NCBI RefSeq assembly: GCF_050908235.1
Contig: NZ_CP194340.1
Origin: Pseudoramibacter alactolyticus
Lineage (GTDB): Bacteria > Bacillota > Clostridia > Eubacteriales > Eubacteriaceae
Length of the DNA: 64,000 nt
Reading direction: 5' to 3' (one strand)
Positions 25,522 through 34,331 of this stretch are shown piece after piece. Position numbers and translations under genes: made by a program. The notes beneath the pieces were generated by a model, which was given only the letters and a program-made list of their open reading frames with translations, ran no database searches and was not told where the DNA came from. The stretch's first letter is position 1. Each line of letters begins with the position of its first letter.

Positions 25522-26987
25522 GCTTTCATCACCACCGGCATCCTGCCCATATCCGGCTTGCCATTTGAATTGAGCGGGATCTGAGGCATCTTTACGATAA
25601 ACTCTGGGATCATGAAATCCACAAGGTTCTGTGAAAGTTCTTTTCTCACATCGGAAACCTTCAGATCCGCTTTCGCCGATACGATATACGCTGTCATATA
25701 AGAAAGCCCTTCTTCATCCGTGAACGCGCGCACAATCGCCTGCTCAACACCATGACACTGGTACATTTTGGACTCGACCTCCATCACCTCCACCCGCTTG
25801 CCGTAAATCATAACCTGGGTATCTTTCCGATGCAGGAAAGCGATGTTTCCGTCCGGAAGAATATAACCGAGATCTCCGCTCCGGTACATCGTTTCTCCGT
25901 CAGGAAGTTTTACAAAAGCTTTATTTTCCTCTGCGTGATCACCGATATAGCCCTTTGATACACCGTTTCCGAAAATACAGACCTCTCCGCTTTCTCCGTT
26001 CGGAAGCTCGCGTCCGTCGGGATCCAGGATCTTTATCACAGCGTCTTTCACAGCCTTACCGATGGGATAAGTGCCATCTTCCAATACGTTCCCGCCGTTG
26101 CAGCGGTAATAAGACGCGCAGACCGTAATTTCGGAAGGTCCGTAGGTATTGTATACGAGTGCCTGACCCAACAGACGGTCCACATGATGGCCGCGCAGCA
26201 CATCGCCTCCGCTGATCAGCAGGCGGAGCGAGGAAGGAATTTTATCAAGGTGGTTCATTTCCGCAAGCAAGTATGGAAATCCGGAAAGCATCGTAACATT
26301 ATGCTCTTCGACAAAGGCCATCAGACGGCCGATATCCGCTTTGTCGTCATCCGAGGGAATGGCGATGGCCGCTCCGTTTAGGAGGCTTGCGAACACTTCC
26401 TCCACAAAAATATCGAAAGAACACACAGAATACTGCAGCATGATATCGCCCTGCTTGTTGTCAAATTCATGATGGAATGCCCGTGCGTAGTGGCAAACGT
26501 TAGCGTTCGTCACCGAAACGCCTTTCGGCCTGCCTGTCGTACCGGAAGTATAGAGAACATAGGCAAGATCCTGTGCATTCCGAGTGTAGGTTCGTCTGGG
26601 TCTGCACTTGGCCGCTTCACAGATCTTGCAGTCGGTAAACTGGGTCTTAAGGCCGTCCAGCTTGTCCGCAAACTGCATGTCCGTCAAAACAAAGTCCACC
26701 TTTGCTTCCTCCATCATATAGTGAATCCTGCCCACCGGGAAGGATGGCTCCGCAGGGACGTACATGGCTCCGCACTTGAGTACCGCCAGCATGGCGGCAA
26801 TCATTTCGGCGCGGTGCGTCATGACCATGCCTGCTGCCTTCAGATCATCGGGGAAGGTCTTGGCAATCATATCCACCATCCCGGACAAGTCAGCGAAGGA
26901 CATCGTTCTGTTATTTTCTATCACAGCCGGCTGATCCGGGTATGTATTTACCACCTGCACGAATTTTTCGTAGATAATATTTTCCAT
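25518..26987 (-). CDS. stand-alone amino-acid adenylation enzyme (NRPS A-domain / DltA-like)
   Basis: 489-residue ATP-dependent adenylating enzyme. Core motifs: A3 LAYVLYTSGTTGRPKGVSVT, A5 YNTYGPSEITV, A7 YRSGDLGYILPDG, A8 HRKDTQVMIYGKRVEVMEVE, and A10 IPLNSNGKPDMGRM with the catalytic lysine. There is no carrier-protein or condensation domain after it. It lies in the operon MarR - esterase - this gene - GNAT, all with short or overlapping junctions. It activates an amino or hydroxy acid; which one cannot be read safely. It may belong to a small unknown conjugation pathway. Confidence 0.85.
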   Translation of the reverse strand: MENIIYEKFVQVVNTYPDQPAVIENNRTMSFADLSGMVDMIAKTFPDDLKAAGMVMTHRAEMIAAMLAVLKCGAMYVPAEPSFPVGRIHYMMEEAKVDFVLTDMQFADKLDGLKTQFTDCKICEAAKCRPRRTYTRNAQDLAYVLYTSGTTGRPKGVSVTNANVCHYARAFHHEFDNKQGDIMLQYSVCSFDIFVEEVFASLLNGAAIAIPSDDDKADIGRLMAFVEEHNVTMLSGFPYLLAEMNHLDKIPSSLRLLISGGDVLRGHHVDRLLGQALVYNTYGPSEITVCASYYRCNGGNVLEDGTYPIGKAVKDAVIKILDPDGRELPNGESGEVCIFGNGVSKGYIGDHAEENKAFVKLPDGETMYRSGDLGYILPDGNIAFLHRKDTQVMIYGKRVEVMEVESKMYQCHGVEQAIVRAFTDEEGLSYMTAYIVSAKADLKVSDVRKELSQNLVDFMIPEFIVKMPQIPLNSNGKPDMGRMPVVMKA

Positions 26988-27001
26988 TTTTATTTGCTCC
27001 T

Positions 27002-27682
27002 TTATCTGAGAATCGCCGCAATGCCTTTTGCGCTGCGAAGCGCCGCGTCCTTGAAATGATTTCCTTCATTTAGTTCAAAGACTGTTTCAATTCCTTTTTC
27101 CCGGTAATATCCGGCAAGGTACTCGGTATTATCCTGCACTGTCCTGATCACCGGATTACCGACTCTCGCTTCCCTGTCTCCGAGAGACATGTAAAGTCTG
27201 TCCGGCATTCTTCCAATCTTATGAGACACTGCATATTCCCTGAAGTCAGGGTACCAAAGCGACCCTGACATGCTGGCAACGCGAGAGAATCTGTTCGTAT
27301 GGTACATCGCGTACAAAGCAAACAATCCTGCAAGGGAGTAACCGGCAATTCCGGTAAATGAAGGTGTTCCGGGCAGGTGCGCAAGCGTTTTCGGCAAAAT
27401 GTCATCCAGCAGAACTTTTAGGTAGTCATCCGCTCCGCCGGTGCATGGCGTATCGTTCTTGCTGAGTGGTGGACAGTACCAGGGCGTCATATCATGGTCC
27501 CATTTCAGATTTCCGACAGACAGGATGCTGCAATCCACGCATCCGATGTCTTTCATTGCTTTTACCACGCTGCTGCCATCACCCGAATAATTATTCAGAA
27601 CGATCAGCGGAGAGACTTCCTCATTCGCGAGATATAGTGTCGCCATTTTCCCGGCAACGCTGAAATCAATTTTTTTCTTCAT
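27002..27682 (-). CDS. alpha/beta-hydrolase esterase (EstA/Fes-like)
   Basis: 226-residue serine esterase. Nucleophile elbow GYSLAG with Ser116, late acid in YMSLGDREARVGN and catalytic His in NEGNHFKDAA. The family is close to enterochelin-esterase-like putative esterases. It overlaps the MarR gene by 4 bases and is followed 14 bases later by the adenylation enzyme, suggesting a linked pathway. A broken paralogue is at 8991-9622. Confidence 0.85.
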   Translation of the reverse strand: MKKKIDFSVAGKMATLYLANEEVSPLIVLNNYSGDGSSVVKAMKDIGCVDCSILSVGNLKWDHDMTPWYCPPLSKNDTPCTGGADDYLKVLLDDILPKTLAHLPGTPSFTGIAGYSLAGLFALYAMYHTNRFSRVASMSGSLWYPDFREYAVSHKIGRMPDRLYMSLGDREARVGNPVIRTVQDNTEYLAGYYREKGIETVFELNEGNHFKDAALRSAKGIAAILR

Positions 27683-28119
27683 ACGTTTTCCAATTCTTTC
27701 CGCAGATTACCGATAATCCGACGCAGTACAGCATCCAGCTGCTGAATCTCAGTTTCATCAAATCCTTCAAAATATACGTTGTACATTTTCCTGGAGACCA
27801 TTTCATATATCGGCTTTAGACGCCTTCCTTTTTCGCTCAGGCAGATCCTGTACTTCCGTCTGTCATTCTGATCGGGTTGGCGTTCGCATAGCCCGTTTTT
27901 CCCAATTCGATCGATCATGCCTGTCAGAGTATTCTGAGCAAGGCCGCTGCGGTTCGCCAGTTCCTGCATGCTGATGCCGTCCTCATTCCAAAGGATCGCA
28001 AGCACTCGTCCCTGTGCGGCACTGAACGAGTCAGTTCCGCTCTCGGCAATCAGCTTGTCAATAGTGCGTATCGTCATTTGATTGATTTGTGACATCAGTA
28101 TTCCTGTCTCGCTCTTCAT
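27679..28119 (-). CDS. MarR-family transcriptional regulator
   Basis: 146-residue winged-helix repressor: SMQELANRSGLAQNTLTGMI is the recognition-helix region and NDRRKYRICLSEKGRRL the wing. First gene of the MarR - esterase - adenylation enzyme - GNAT operon. A GGAGG ribosome site precedes the ATG; the 28130-28170 region is AT-rich with ATATAATCATATATTT-like dyads that may hold its operator. Ligand unknown, often aromatic or phenolic acids in this family. Confidence 0.88.
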   Translation of the reverse strand: MKSETGILMSQINQMTIRTIDKLIAESGTDSFSAAQGRVLAILWNEDGISMQELANRSGLAQNTLTGMIDRIGKNGLCERQPDQNDRRKYRICLSEKGRRLKPIYEMVSRKMYNVYFEGFDETEIQQLDAVLRRIIGNLRKELENV

Positions 28120-28141
28120 AGTTCACCTCCGATATTTAAAT

Positions 28142-28463
28142 ATATGATTATATCGTATATGAATTTTATTTGTCAATACTGTATTGTAAATATTTACAGA
28201 ATCAAAATAAAAAAGCCGATCGCATTTCCGACCAGCACAGTGACACTCAAAAACGAAACCCCTGCGGTCAGGCAACCTTATTTTGCATCAAATTTTGCGT
28301 CTTAATTTCGGTTGCCGTGTCTAATTTGATACAATGTAATGAATTGCAATTTCTATCCCGTAACGATGCACACGCACATGATGCACCGTTACGGGGTAAG
28401 GGATTCGGTTTTAATGATGTCTGTGCGTACAATTTGCTCATAGAAAAAACTGGGATTTACAAT
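28142..28463. other. intergenic stretch with one inverted repeat
   Basis: No gene is seen between the MarR gene and the membrane-protein gene. It holds the dyad described at 28357-28395 and an array linker motif at 28452-28470. Confidence 0.4.
28357..28395. repeat. inverted repeat CCCGTAACGATGCA / TGCACCGTTACGGG
   Basis: Arms of 14 bases with one mismatch and a loop of 11. The right arm's TGCACCGTTACGG recurs exactly at 29421-29433. No T-run follows, so a simple terminator is not obvious. Confidence 0.5.
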
Positions 28464-28470
28464 TCAAATG
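28452..28470 (-). repeat. array linker motif at the 3' end of the membrane-protein gene
   Basis: Minus strand CATTTGAATTGTAAATCCC spans the stop codon of the gene at 28464. It resembles the linkers found before the next genes, although here no gene follows. Confidence 0.4.
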
Positions 28471-28919
28471 ATAAAGTTTACCACGCCAAAAATAACATGG
28501 CATACAGTAAATATCATAGCAAGGATCAGTGTGGGATAATTTCTACGGTATATCGCGAAAACTATGAATGCCAGGCTTGGAGCAATGCACAAATCAAGTA
28601 TGGTCAGCAATCCGATATTTCCCATATAATATGCGATCCATCCTAAACCATACAAAACCACCAGCAAAACAATTATTAACAGAAGACTTCTCTTGCCGGG
28701 CTTGTCATTATCGGATCGCTTAATAATACACAGAGTAATTATCATGGTCACTTGAGCAATGGAGGCAATCATATCAATAACCGGAGTTATAGATTCCGTT
28801 CGCAGCACGTCATTCTCAGCCGGAACCGCAAACCATATAAAGTTTGGAATCATTATGATGAAGAACAGCACAAGGCCCCAGACATCAAATCCGAATCTAT
28901 ATTTATCAAGAACTCTCAA
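28464..28919 (-). CDS. hypothetical membrane protein
   Basis: 151 residues with about four hydrophobic segments (VWGLVLFFIIMIPNFIWFAV, LLLIIVLLVVLYGLGWIAYY). The start is TTG at 28917-28919 after GAGGAG. No family is recognised. It follows the TIGR04076 gene by 35 bases which contain the linker motif TTTGAATTTGTAGAGGAG. Confidence 0.7.
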   Translation of the reverse strand: MRVLDKYRFGFDVWGLVLFFIIMIPNFIWFAVPAENDVLRTESITPVIDMIASIAQVTMIITLCIIKRSDNDKPGKRSLLLIIVLLVVLYGLGWIAYYMGNIGLLTILDLCIAPSLAFIVFAIYRRNYPTLILAMIFTVCHVIFGVVNFII

Positions 28920-28926
28920 ATATACA

Positions 28927-28945
28927 CTCCTCTACAAATTCAAAT
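28927..28945 (-). repeat. array linker motif before membrane-protein gene
   Basis: Minus strand ATTTGAATTTGTAGAGGAG, the best copy of the recurring linker. It lies between the TIGR04076 stop and the next start and supplies the ribosome site. Confidence 0.55.
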
Positions 28946-28954
28946 CTGTATAGT

Positions 28955-29347
28955 TCAATCGTAATCTATGCGCTCTATCTTAAAAATGACAGGTCTTGTG
29001 CCGTCTGAACAGCAGGCTATCATCTCATTTTCTTTGTCCATCCAGTCCTGCATAATAGAGCCTCCCTGCAGCCCGGTATAGATATACCTGCTGATAGCAT
29101 CCCAAAGTTCCGAACAGAACGGCATCTTTGGACCACCAGCAGCAGTATCTGGATCGCCATCCGTATGAATCAACGTATTCAGTCCGCAATGCCAGAAGTC
29201 ATCCCGTTTCTCATCACGATAGAACTCAAACACGTCACCTACATTGTAGCAGGGGCAGGCACCAGAATTAGGATAAGAACAATACTCCTGCTGAAGTTCT
29301 GTATAAAGCTTTTTGTCAATAACTGTTAATCTAACCTTGTGTTTCAT
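28955..29347 (-). CDS. TIGR04076 family protein
   Basis: 130 residues. The family pattern is clear: an N-terminal KVRLTVIDKKLY, Cys-rich GACPCYNVGDVFEF, and CSELWDAISRYIYTGLQGGS. Function not established; Cys residues suggest metal or redox binding. The ATG at 29345-29347 follows GGAGGG; the longer frame upstream lacks a ribosome site. Confidence 0.78.
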   Translation of the reverse strand: MKHKVRLTVIDKKLYTELQQEYCSYPNSGACPCYNVGDVFEFYRDEKRDDFWHCGLNTLIHTDGDPDTAAGGPKMPFCSELWDAISRYIYTGLQGGSIMQDWMDKENEMIACCSDGTRPVIFKIERIDYD

Positions 29348-29351
29348 ATTA

Positions 29352-29370
29352 CCCTCCACAAATTCTGATG
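29352..29370 (-). repeat. array linker motif before the TIGR04076 gene
   Basis: Minus strand CATCAGAATTTGTGGAGGG; its GGAGGG is the ribosome site of the gene at 29347. Confidence 0.5.
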
Positions 29371-29495
29371 TGCTTTCTTGCATCTCTGCCTTTGAAAGAC
29401 ATCCCTGCAAATGTGCCGTATGCACCGTTACGGACTAAAAACAAACTATATTGCCGAGTGTACGCACCTCGTCCAATTTAAAAATTTTCGGGATG

Positions 29496-30292
29496 TCATT
29501 GTGCAGGCAAAACAGATGATCCGAAAGACGCTATCTCCATAAATTCATCGATTGCCTTCAACACCGGAGTCGCATACTCCCTGCCACCGAAAAGCCACTG
29601 CTCATGTTGCATATTGAACTCCCTGATTTCCGGATCATAGAAATACTTCCTGTAACGCTTGAGATATTTCTCTCCCATCCTGTTCGCATAAATAAAATGG
29701 ACTTTCGTATTCTCTACGTTGATATCATTTTCAAGATGTGTAAGAAGATCTGTGTAATATTCATTGCGTATGGATTCCGGACTGAACTTTGCAAAGCACG
29801 CTATAAACAGACTGGCGTGTTCATCGTCCATCTCGAAAACCTTCTTAAGTTTGTCTTTTAATTTCTGTTGTTTCTTCTCACTACCCGTAAAACTTGTAAG
29901 AATCGGCACAACGAGCTTTGACTGGAGCCACGCGGAAAACTTTCCGCTCTGATCCAGATCCGGGCTTCCAAAGATTCCGTGATCAAGATGGACATTTCTT
30001 CTCTGTATGAGTTGTCCTACGAAGCTCGAACCTAAAGAGGAGCCGATGGCACCGTCGATTCTTCCGCCATGGGCTTCTTTAATATACTTCTCTATCTTCT
30101 CCGTGACAGTAATCATGTCGGGGAAAATCTTATCGCTCCCGTCAAATCCATCATAGTTGACACAAATTCAGATGATATTTCTTCGAGAGTTCGTCTATAA
30201 CCGCGCCAAAATTCGTTTGATAATCACAGCACGTTCCCGGAAGGAGCATGAGTGTTTTTCCGTTATCAAGTCCCATTTCTTCAAATTGCATG
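29496..30292 (-). pseudogene. alpha/beta hydrolase, one frameshift
   Basis: Begins at ATG 30290-30292 (MQFEEMGLDNGKTLMLLPGT, oxyanion-type loop) after GGGGGTG. Near 30165 the frame shifts; the second part continues VNYDGFDGSDKIFPD and then MITVTEKIEKYI, with a G-S-S-L-G nucleophile elbow (DGAIGSSLGSSF) and a C-terminal EFNMQHEQWLFGG with the His. With the frameshift repaired it is about 265 residues, a normal hydrolase. Confidence 0.7.
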
Positions 30293-30301
30293 TAATCTTC
30301 A

Positions 30302-30321
30302 CCCCCTTACTCAAATCAGAA
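30302..30321 (-). repeat. array linker-like sequence before the hydrolase pseudogene
   Basis: Minus strand TTCTGATTTGAGTAAGGGGG, a more diverged member of the linker set, 10 bases before the ATG. Confidence 0.35.
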
Positions 30322-30336
30322 TTTGAATTGCATTCA

Positions 30337-31269
30337 TCAACTTTCTGAATCCCACCGCTCAATAAGTACTTTGATTCGTTGGTCAACATCCATACGGGTG
30401 TGTTTGCATTCCCTTGCATAACCCTTTGCTTCTTTGAAAACAACAGGAAGAACCAACCTGCCAAGGAATCCAGGAATCATCTTAGCAAGCATGGTCTCCG
30501 GGAAAATAAAGTGTGTGCAGTGTTCATAAGTATGAGCCTCGACCCGGCATTCGGAGTTTGCCTTTTCGATTCGGCTCTGCATTCTTCGGATACTTCTGCA
30601 TGTGTCCCAAAGTACATCATCTTCACTTCCGGCAAGAAACAAGTATCCCTTAATATTCTCAACAGGAATAACCTCAAGTTCTGTCACAGGATGACGATTC
30701 TCAGCTTCATCAAACAGATTTCTGGCTGCTGTCAGATCTCCTCTGCGTTTTTTCTCTTTAACAGCTGCTTCCCAATATTCCGGATGTCGATATGGAGCAG
30801 GCATACAAGGAACCGGTTCGCCTCTCCAGGTAAAAGCAGATTCTCCCTCAGCCGGGCGTTCTCTGCTTCCGTCAAGGCCATCCTGCAGATAACCCCAAAG
30901 CACATAATCCACAGGAGTCAATGCAATCGTGAGAGTGATATCAGGAATACGGGATGCTGCATTGAGGGCAATATTACTTCCGGCTGAAATACCTGCAATC
31001 CCAAGCTTACCATAACCCTTCTTTTTCAGATATCCGACCGCTTTTTCAACATGCTCCAAAGGCCAGCTGTGAAGACCTTTTGTTTGTTTATTAGGCGACA
31101 CAGAAAGCGCTGATATACCCATGCTCTGTATCCATTTAATTCCTGCCTTTGCCAAAAAATCATCTGCACTATCATCAACTGTCAGGATAATTGCGGCATT
31201 CGTTTTCAATGCAGGAAGGTAACAACCGTAGAAGCCTTCACTATGCTCGAGGCAAATATTATGTTTCAT
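30337..31269 (-). CDS. alpha/beta hydrolase of the acyl-CoA thioesterase/BAAT C-terminal type
   Basis: 310 residues. The nucleophile elbow is GIAGISAGSNIALNAASR (GxSAG), followed by TIALTPVDYVLWGYLQDG, a late LFLAGSEDDVLWDT with the acid, and THFIFPETM with the His. This pattern is typical of BAAT-like / dienelactone-like hydrolases. Start ATG follows TAGGAG. Substrate unknown. It lies 24 bases after the membrane protein gene. Confidence 0.75.
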   Translation of the reverse strand: MKHNICLEHSEGFYGCYLPALKTNAAIILTVDDSADDFLAKAGIKWIQSMGISALSVSPNKQTKGLHSWPLEHVEKAVGYLKKKGYGKLGIAGISAGSNIALNAASRIPDITLTIALTPVDYVLWGYLQDGLDGSRERPAEGESAFTWRGEPVPCMPAPYRHPEYWEAAVKEKKRRGDLTAARNLFDEAENRHPVTELEVIPVENIKGYLFLAGSEDDVLWDTCRSIRRMQSRIEKANSECRVEAHTYEHCTHFIFPETMLAKMIPGFLGRLVLPVVFKEAKGYARECKHTRMDVDQRIKVLIERWDSES

Positions 31270-31293
31270 TTTGTTTTCTCCTACACCTCCGAA

Positions 31294-31791
31294 TCAAAAA
31301 ACATAAACACAGATTGCAGCGAATGCTGCACTAATAAGAGGGACTATTATAATTTTCGATATCTGGCTTTTTGCATTAAAGCCGAAGGAATCAAGACCTT
31401 TTGCCCCTTTCAAGGAAGGATACAGCTTCTCAATAAAATGCATCTTTGTCAGCATAAAGTAGTCAAAGAACACGATATCGTAAAGCTTATAGACCTCCAG
31501 CATAATCACAAAGCGCAGGAAGGTCTGCCAAAAATTCATATCCGTGCGCACCGCATCCCATCCGCCCCAGATAAAGAGACCGATAATACAAAACGCAATG
31601 AGTATAAACAGAACAGTCCCCAAGATGTTCTTCCATCTGGGCTGATCCGGCATTTCTTTTACCATTTCCTGGATATCAGAAGGCGCTCCAAAATGAGTCG
31701 CCCCGAACTTTGGAATCATTACGAGAAATACTGCCATGGCCGCCGTGGCCAGAATGCAAAACATAAGTGTCAGGAAGATTGTCAGTAACAT
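31294..31791 (-). CDS. hypothetical membrane protein
   Basis: 165 residues, four hydrophobic segments (MLLTIFLTLMFCILATAAMA at the start; ILGTVLFILIAFCIIGLFIW). No recognised domain. AGGAGCG precedes the ATG. It follows the GNAT gene by 23 bases in the same operon-like row. Confidence 0.7.
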   Translation of the reverse strand: MLLTIFLTLMFCILATAAMAVFLVMIPKFGATHFGAPSDIQEMVKEMPDQPRWKNILGTVLFILIAFCIIGLFIWGGWDAVRTDMNFWQTFLRFVIMLEVYKLYDIVFFDYFMLTKMHFIEKLYPSLKGAKGLDSFGFNAKSQISKIIIVPLISAAFAAICVYVF

Positions 31792-31814
31792 TTACACGCT
31801 CCTATCTTAATAAT

Positions 31815-32570
31815 TTATCGCTTTCTCTTCTCGAAACGAAACATTCCGTCAGGAAACTGCTCGTCCAATTCCTCTGCCATGTCGGGATCATTGGGATCCG
31901 GATAATGGCTGTTATAGAACTCCACGATATGGAATCCGCAGCGGTTCACATAAAAGTGGATGTTCCGCCTCTCGAAATACGGCGTTACCGTTTCCCATAC
32001 AGAGACTTCCGGATGCAGCTTCTCAACGGCGCACCACGCAGCATAGCCAATGCCCTTGCTGTGCGCTTTCGGAGAAACGAACAGCAGATCAAGATCTCCT
32101 CGCTCTCCTGTAACCTTGATAACTATTCCGCCGACCGCATGACCGTCCTGTATGATCCGATAAGTTTCGCCGCCGTCAATAGACTCCTCAATGGTCTCGC
32201 GTGAAATGATATTACCGTCCTCTTCAAAGTGATCATCTCTGCGTCCGAATTCTTCTAATGCACCGTAGTTAAATGCTTCCTGATTATCCAAAATAAACTG
32301 TTCTCTGTCTTCGGCTTTCAGAGGAACAAGCGTTACGTCTGCCACCGGCTCCCTTTGATAACAGTTTTCTGATGGTGGTTCATAATCATTCTTCGTCCAT
32401 TCACGAATTTTCGGCAGCATCTCCAAAAAATGCCTGCCAATCTTCTCTGCATCGTACCCATAGGCTTCGATGAGAAAGCGCAGACCGTCAGGAGTCAGAA
32501 TACGGCCATTCAGTCTGTCGCGCTTATATTTTCTGAACTCGTCATATTCCTTGTTTGTTATTTGTTTCAT
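31815..32570 (-). CDS. GNAT-family acetyltransferase with N-terminal extension
   Basis: 251 residues. The C-terminal half is the GNAT domain (VGGIVIKVTGERGDLDLLFV, SPKAHSKGIGYAAWCAVEKL with the acetyl-CoA loop; RCGFHIVEFYN). The N-terminal part (about 80 residues) matches a KFHD-like helical leader seen in some Firmicute GNATs. GAGG precedes the ATG. Acceptor unknown. Confidence 0.8.
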   Translation of the reverse strand: MKQITNKEYDEFRKYKRDRLNGRILTPDGLRFLIEAYGYDAEKIGRHFLEMLPKIREWTKNDYEPPSENCYQREPVADVTLVPLKAEDREQFILDNQEAFNYGALEEFGRRDDHFEEDGNIISRETIEESIDGGETYRIIQDGHAVGGIVIKVTGERGDLDLLFVSPKAHSKGIGYAAWCAVEKLHPEVSVWETVTPYFERRNIHFYVNRCGFHIVEFYNSHYPDPNDPDMAEELDEQFPDGMFRFEKRKR

Positions 32571-32594
32571 CGTGAATCCTCATTCTCTTTTTTA

Positions 32595-32825
32595 TCAATT
32601 CTCCTCGCGCTTTACATAGGTTAGTTGGATATCATAGCCGAGAGCTTCGAGCATCTGCACAAAGGTCTTATTCACAATGGAATCCTCCTTCTTGATAAGC
32701 CGATTTACATACTGCCGTGAGACAATGCCTTTGATGACAAAGGGGTTCGATTTTTTGAGTTTAGAAACCGTCCACGAAAAAATGCTTTTAGGGAAGTTGT
32801 CCACGAGCGTTCTACAGGCCGACAA
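32595..32825 (-). pseudogene. small XRE-like DNA-binding protein, 5' end uncertain
   Basis: The C-terminal part (SRQYVNRLIKKEDSIVNKTF then VQMLEALGYDIQLTYVKRE) is a helix-turn-helix tail also seen at 9627-9838. The first 25 codons (TLVDNFPKSIFSWTVSKLKK) do not look like the expected first helices and come from the repeat shared with 8128-8206, so the gene start is probably lost. Confidence 0.45.
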
Positions 32826-32842
32826 ACTGGAATTTTATTAGC
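32766..32842. repeat. diverged repeat shared with 8128-8206
   Basis: Same-strand partner of the repeat at 8128-8206 (core GGAAGTTGTCCACGAG and CAAACTGGAATTTTATTA). It covers the 5' end of the XRE-like remnant. Confidence 0.55.
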
Positions 32843-32844
32843 TG

Positions 32845-33597
32845 CTATAATTTGACTGATTTTGTAGCTATATATGTTTTTATATTCATTTCATGAAGTC
32901 TTCCATAACCATTCGTATCCTCATATAGATCAAGCAACATAAAGCCTGCTTTCAGCTGTCCGCCTATCTGCTCCGTCATATTATGTGAAAACTGCATTCC
33001 GCAGTCTTCTTCTATCAAATGTTGTCTGGCTTTTTCGTCATTTAACGGATTAAATGGCATTTTCCAAACGATTTCCTTTTCGTCATCGTCTACCATATAA
33101 TTGATTTCATTATTTAATCCTGCCAAAAACAATCCGCCTTTTTTCAATATTCTGTATGCCTCATTAAATACATGCTGCACATCTTCAACATAACAATTGG
33201 AGACTGGATGAAACACAATATCAAATGTCTCATCGTCATAAGGAAGAACCTTTGTCATATCCCCCTCTATGGCATCTACTTTGTATCCTTCACTTTTTGC
33301 AATTCTTAATTCTGACTCGATTTGTTTTGAAGAATAGTCTATCACACTGAACTCTGCACCCAGTGCAGCGAATATAGGTATTTGCTGTCCTCCACCTGAT
33401 GCCAGTCCTAAAACCTTCTTGCCTTTTAAGTCCCCAATCCAATCATGGGGAACAGGTATCGTTGGAGTAAGCAAAACATCCCAGATGCCATTTTTGGCAT
33501 TGACATACTCCTCATGAGAAATGGATTTTGCCCATTCCCATCCTTGTTCCACCCACTTATCAATCGTTTCTTTGTTTATATCCTGATATGATTTCAT
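32845..33597 (-). CDS. class I SAM-dependent methyltransferase
   Basis: 250 residues. Motif I VLGLASGGGQQIPIFAALGA, an acidic post-I loop FSVIDYS, and the DIVFHPVSNCYVEDVQHVF region with the motif V region LKKGGLFLAGLNNE. Common UbiE-like methyltransferase in Firmicutes; the methyl acceptor is unknown. GAGAGG precedes the ATG within the linker motif at 33608. Confidence 0.85.
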   Translation of the reverse strand: MKSYQDINKETIDKWVEQGWEWAKSISHEEYVNAKNGIWDVLLTPTIPVPHDWIGDLKGKKVLGLASGGGQQIPIFAALGAEFSVIDYSSKQIESELRIAKSEGYKVDAIEGDMTKVLPYDDETFDIVFHPVSNCYVEDVQHVFNEAYRILKKGGLFLAGLNNEINYMVDDDEKEIVWKMPFNPLNDEKARQHLIEEDCGMQFSHNMTEQIGGQLKAGFMLLDLYEDTNGYGRLHEMNIKTYIATKSVKL

Positions 33598-33607
33598 GAT
33601 TTATTAA

Positions 33608-33626
33608 CCTCTCAAATTCTAATATG
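33608..33626 (-). repeat. array linker motif before the methyltransferase gene
   Basis: Minus strand CATATTAGAATTTGAGAGG; together with 10 more bases it makes up the whole gap between hydrolase and methyltransferase genes. Confidence 0.5.
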
Positions 33627-34304
33627 TCAGTGTAATTCTAAAAATCTTTTTAAATGTTTCACCCATCTTATCTTAATCATATAGCTGGCATGGTTCTCTC
33701 CAGGTAATATGAGCATTTTACTATCAGCTATTGAACCTGCTATAAATTTTGCCTCGTCCACAGGCACGATTGGGTCTTTATCTCCACTTACAACCAGTAC
33801 TGGACATTTGATATTGGCAAGTACCTTATTTGTTAAATCTGAACTTTCTGTCATCATCTTCTCGAACTTTTCGTTAGAAGCTTTTCCCGGATACCAGGGT
33901 ATTTTCTCAAGAAATGAAGCATATCCTGGTTTTCTAATAATGCTGGTTCTAGCTAAACCACTGCAAATGACCAACCCTGATAGATTTGAAGAAAGCCTCA
34001 TTGCAAGTAGTAGGGCAACTCTTCCACCTCCACTGTGACCTAAAATAAATGGCTTATCGATTTTTAAAGTTTTAATAAATGCTGAAATATCTTTTACCGT
34101 TTCAGAGTAGCTTAATTCACAATTTTTTGTGCTCTTTCCGCTTCCACGTCGGTCTATCACATATACTTTATATTCGCTCGCAAGTTCTTTTCGCATGAAA
34201 TTCATATAAGAGGTATTTCGCATGTTGCCACCAAGTAACAATATTGGTCGTCCTTCGCCAAATATCTCGTAATGAAGAGTTATACCATTAACACATAAGT
34301 TCAT
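33627..34304 (-). CDS. alpha/beta hydrolase
   Basis: 225 residues, GHSGGG nucleophile elbow (KPFILGHSGGGRVALLLAMR), an HG-like loop at RPILLLGGNMRN, the acid in VVSGDKDPIVPVDEA and the His in LPGENHASYM. A typical prolyl-aminopeptidase/lactonase-like fold of unknown substrate. GACGGGAA precedes the ATG. Confidence 0.85.
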   Translation of the reverse strand: MNLCVNGITLHYEIFGEGRPILLLGGNMRNTSYMNFMRKELASEYKVYVIDRRGSGKSTKNCELSYSETVKDISAFIKTLKIDKPFILGHSGGGRVALLLAMRLSSNLSGLVICSGLARTSIIRKPGYASFLEKIPWYPGKASNEKFEKMMTESSDLTNKVLANIKCPVLVVSGDKDPIVPVDEAKFIAGSIADSKMLILPGENHASYMIKIRWVKHLKRFLELH

Positions 34305-34311
34305 TTCCCGT

Positions 34312-34331
34312 CCCCACTAAATTCAAATTTA
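34312..34331 (-). repeat. array linker motif before the hydrolase gene
   Basis: Minus strand TAAATTTGAATTTAGTGGGG, beginning at the stop codon of the upstream GNAT gene. Confidence 0.5.
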
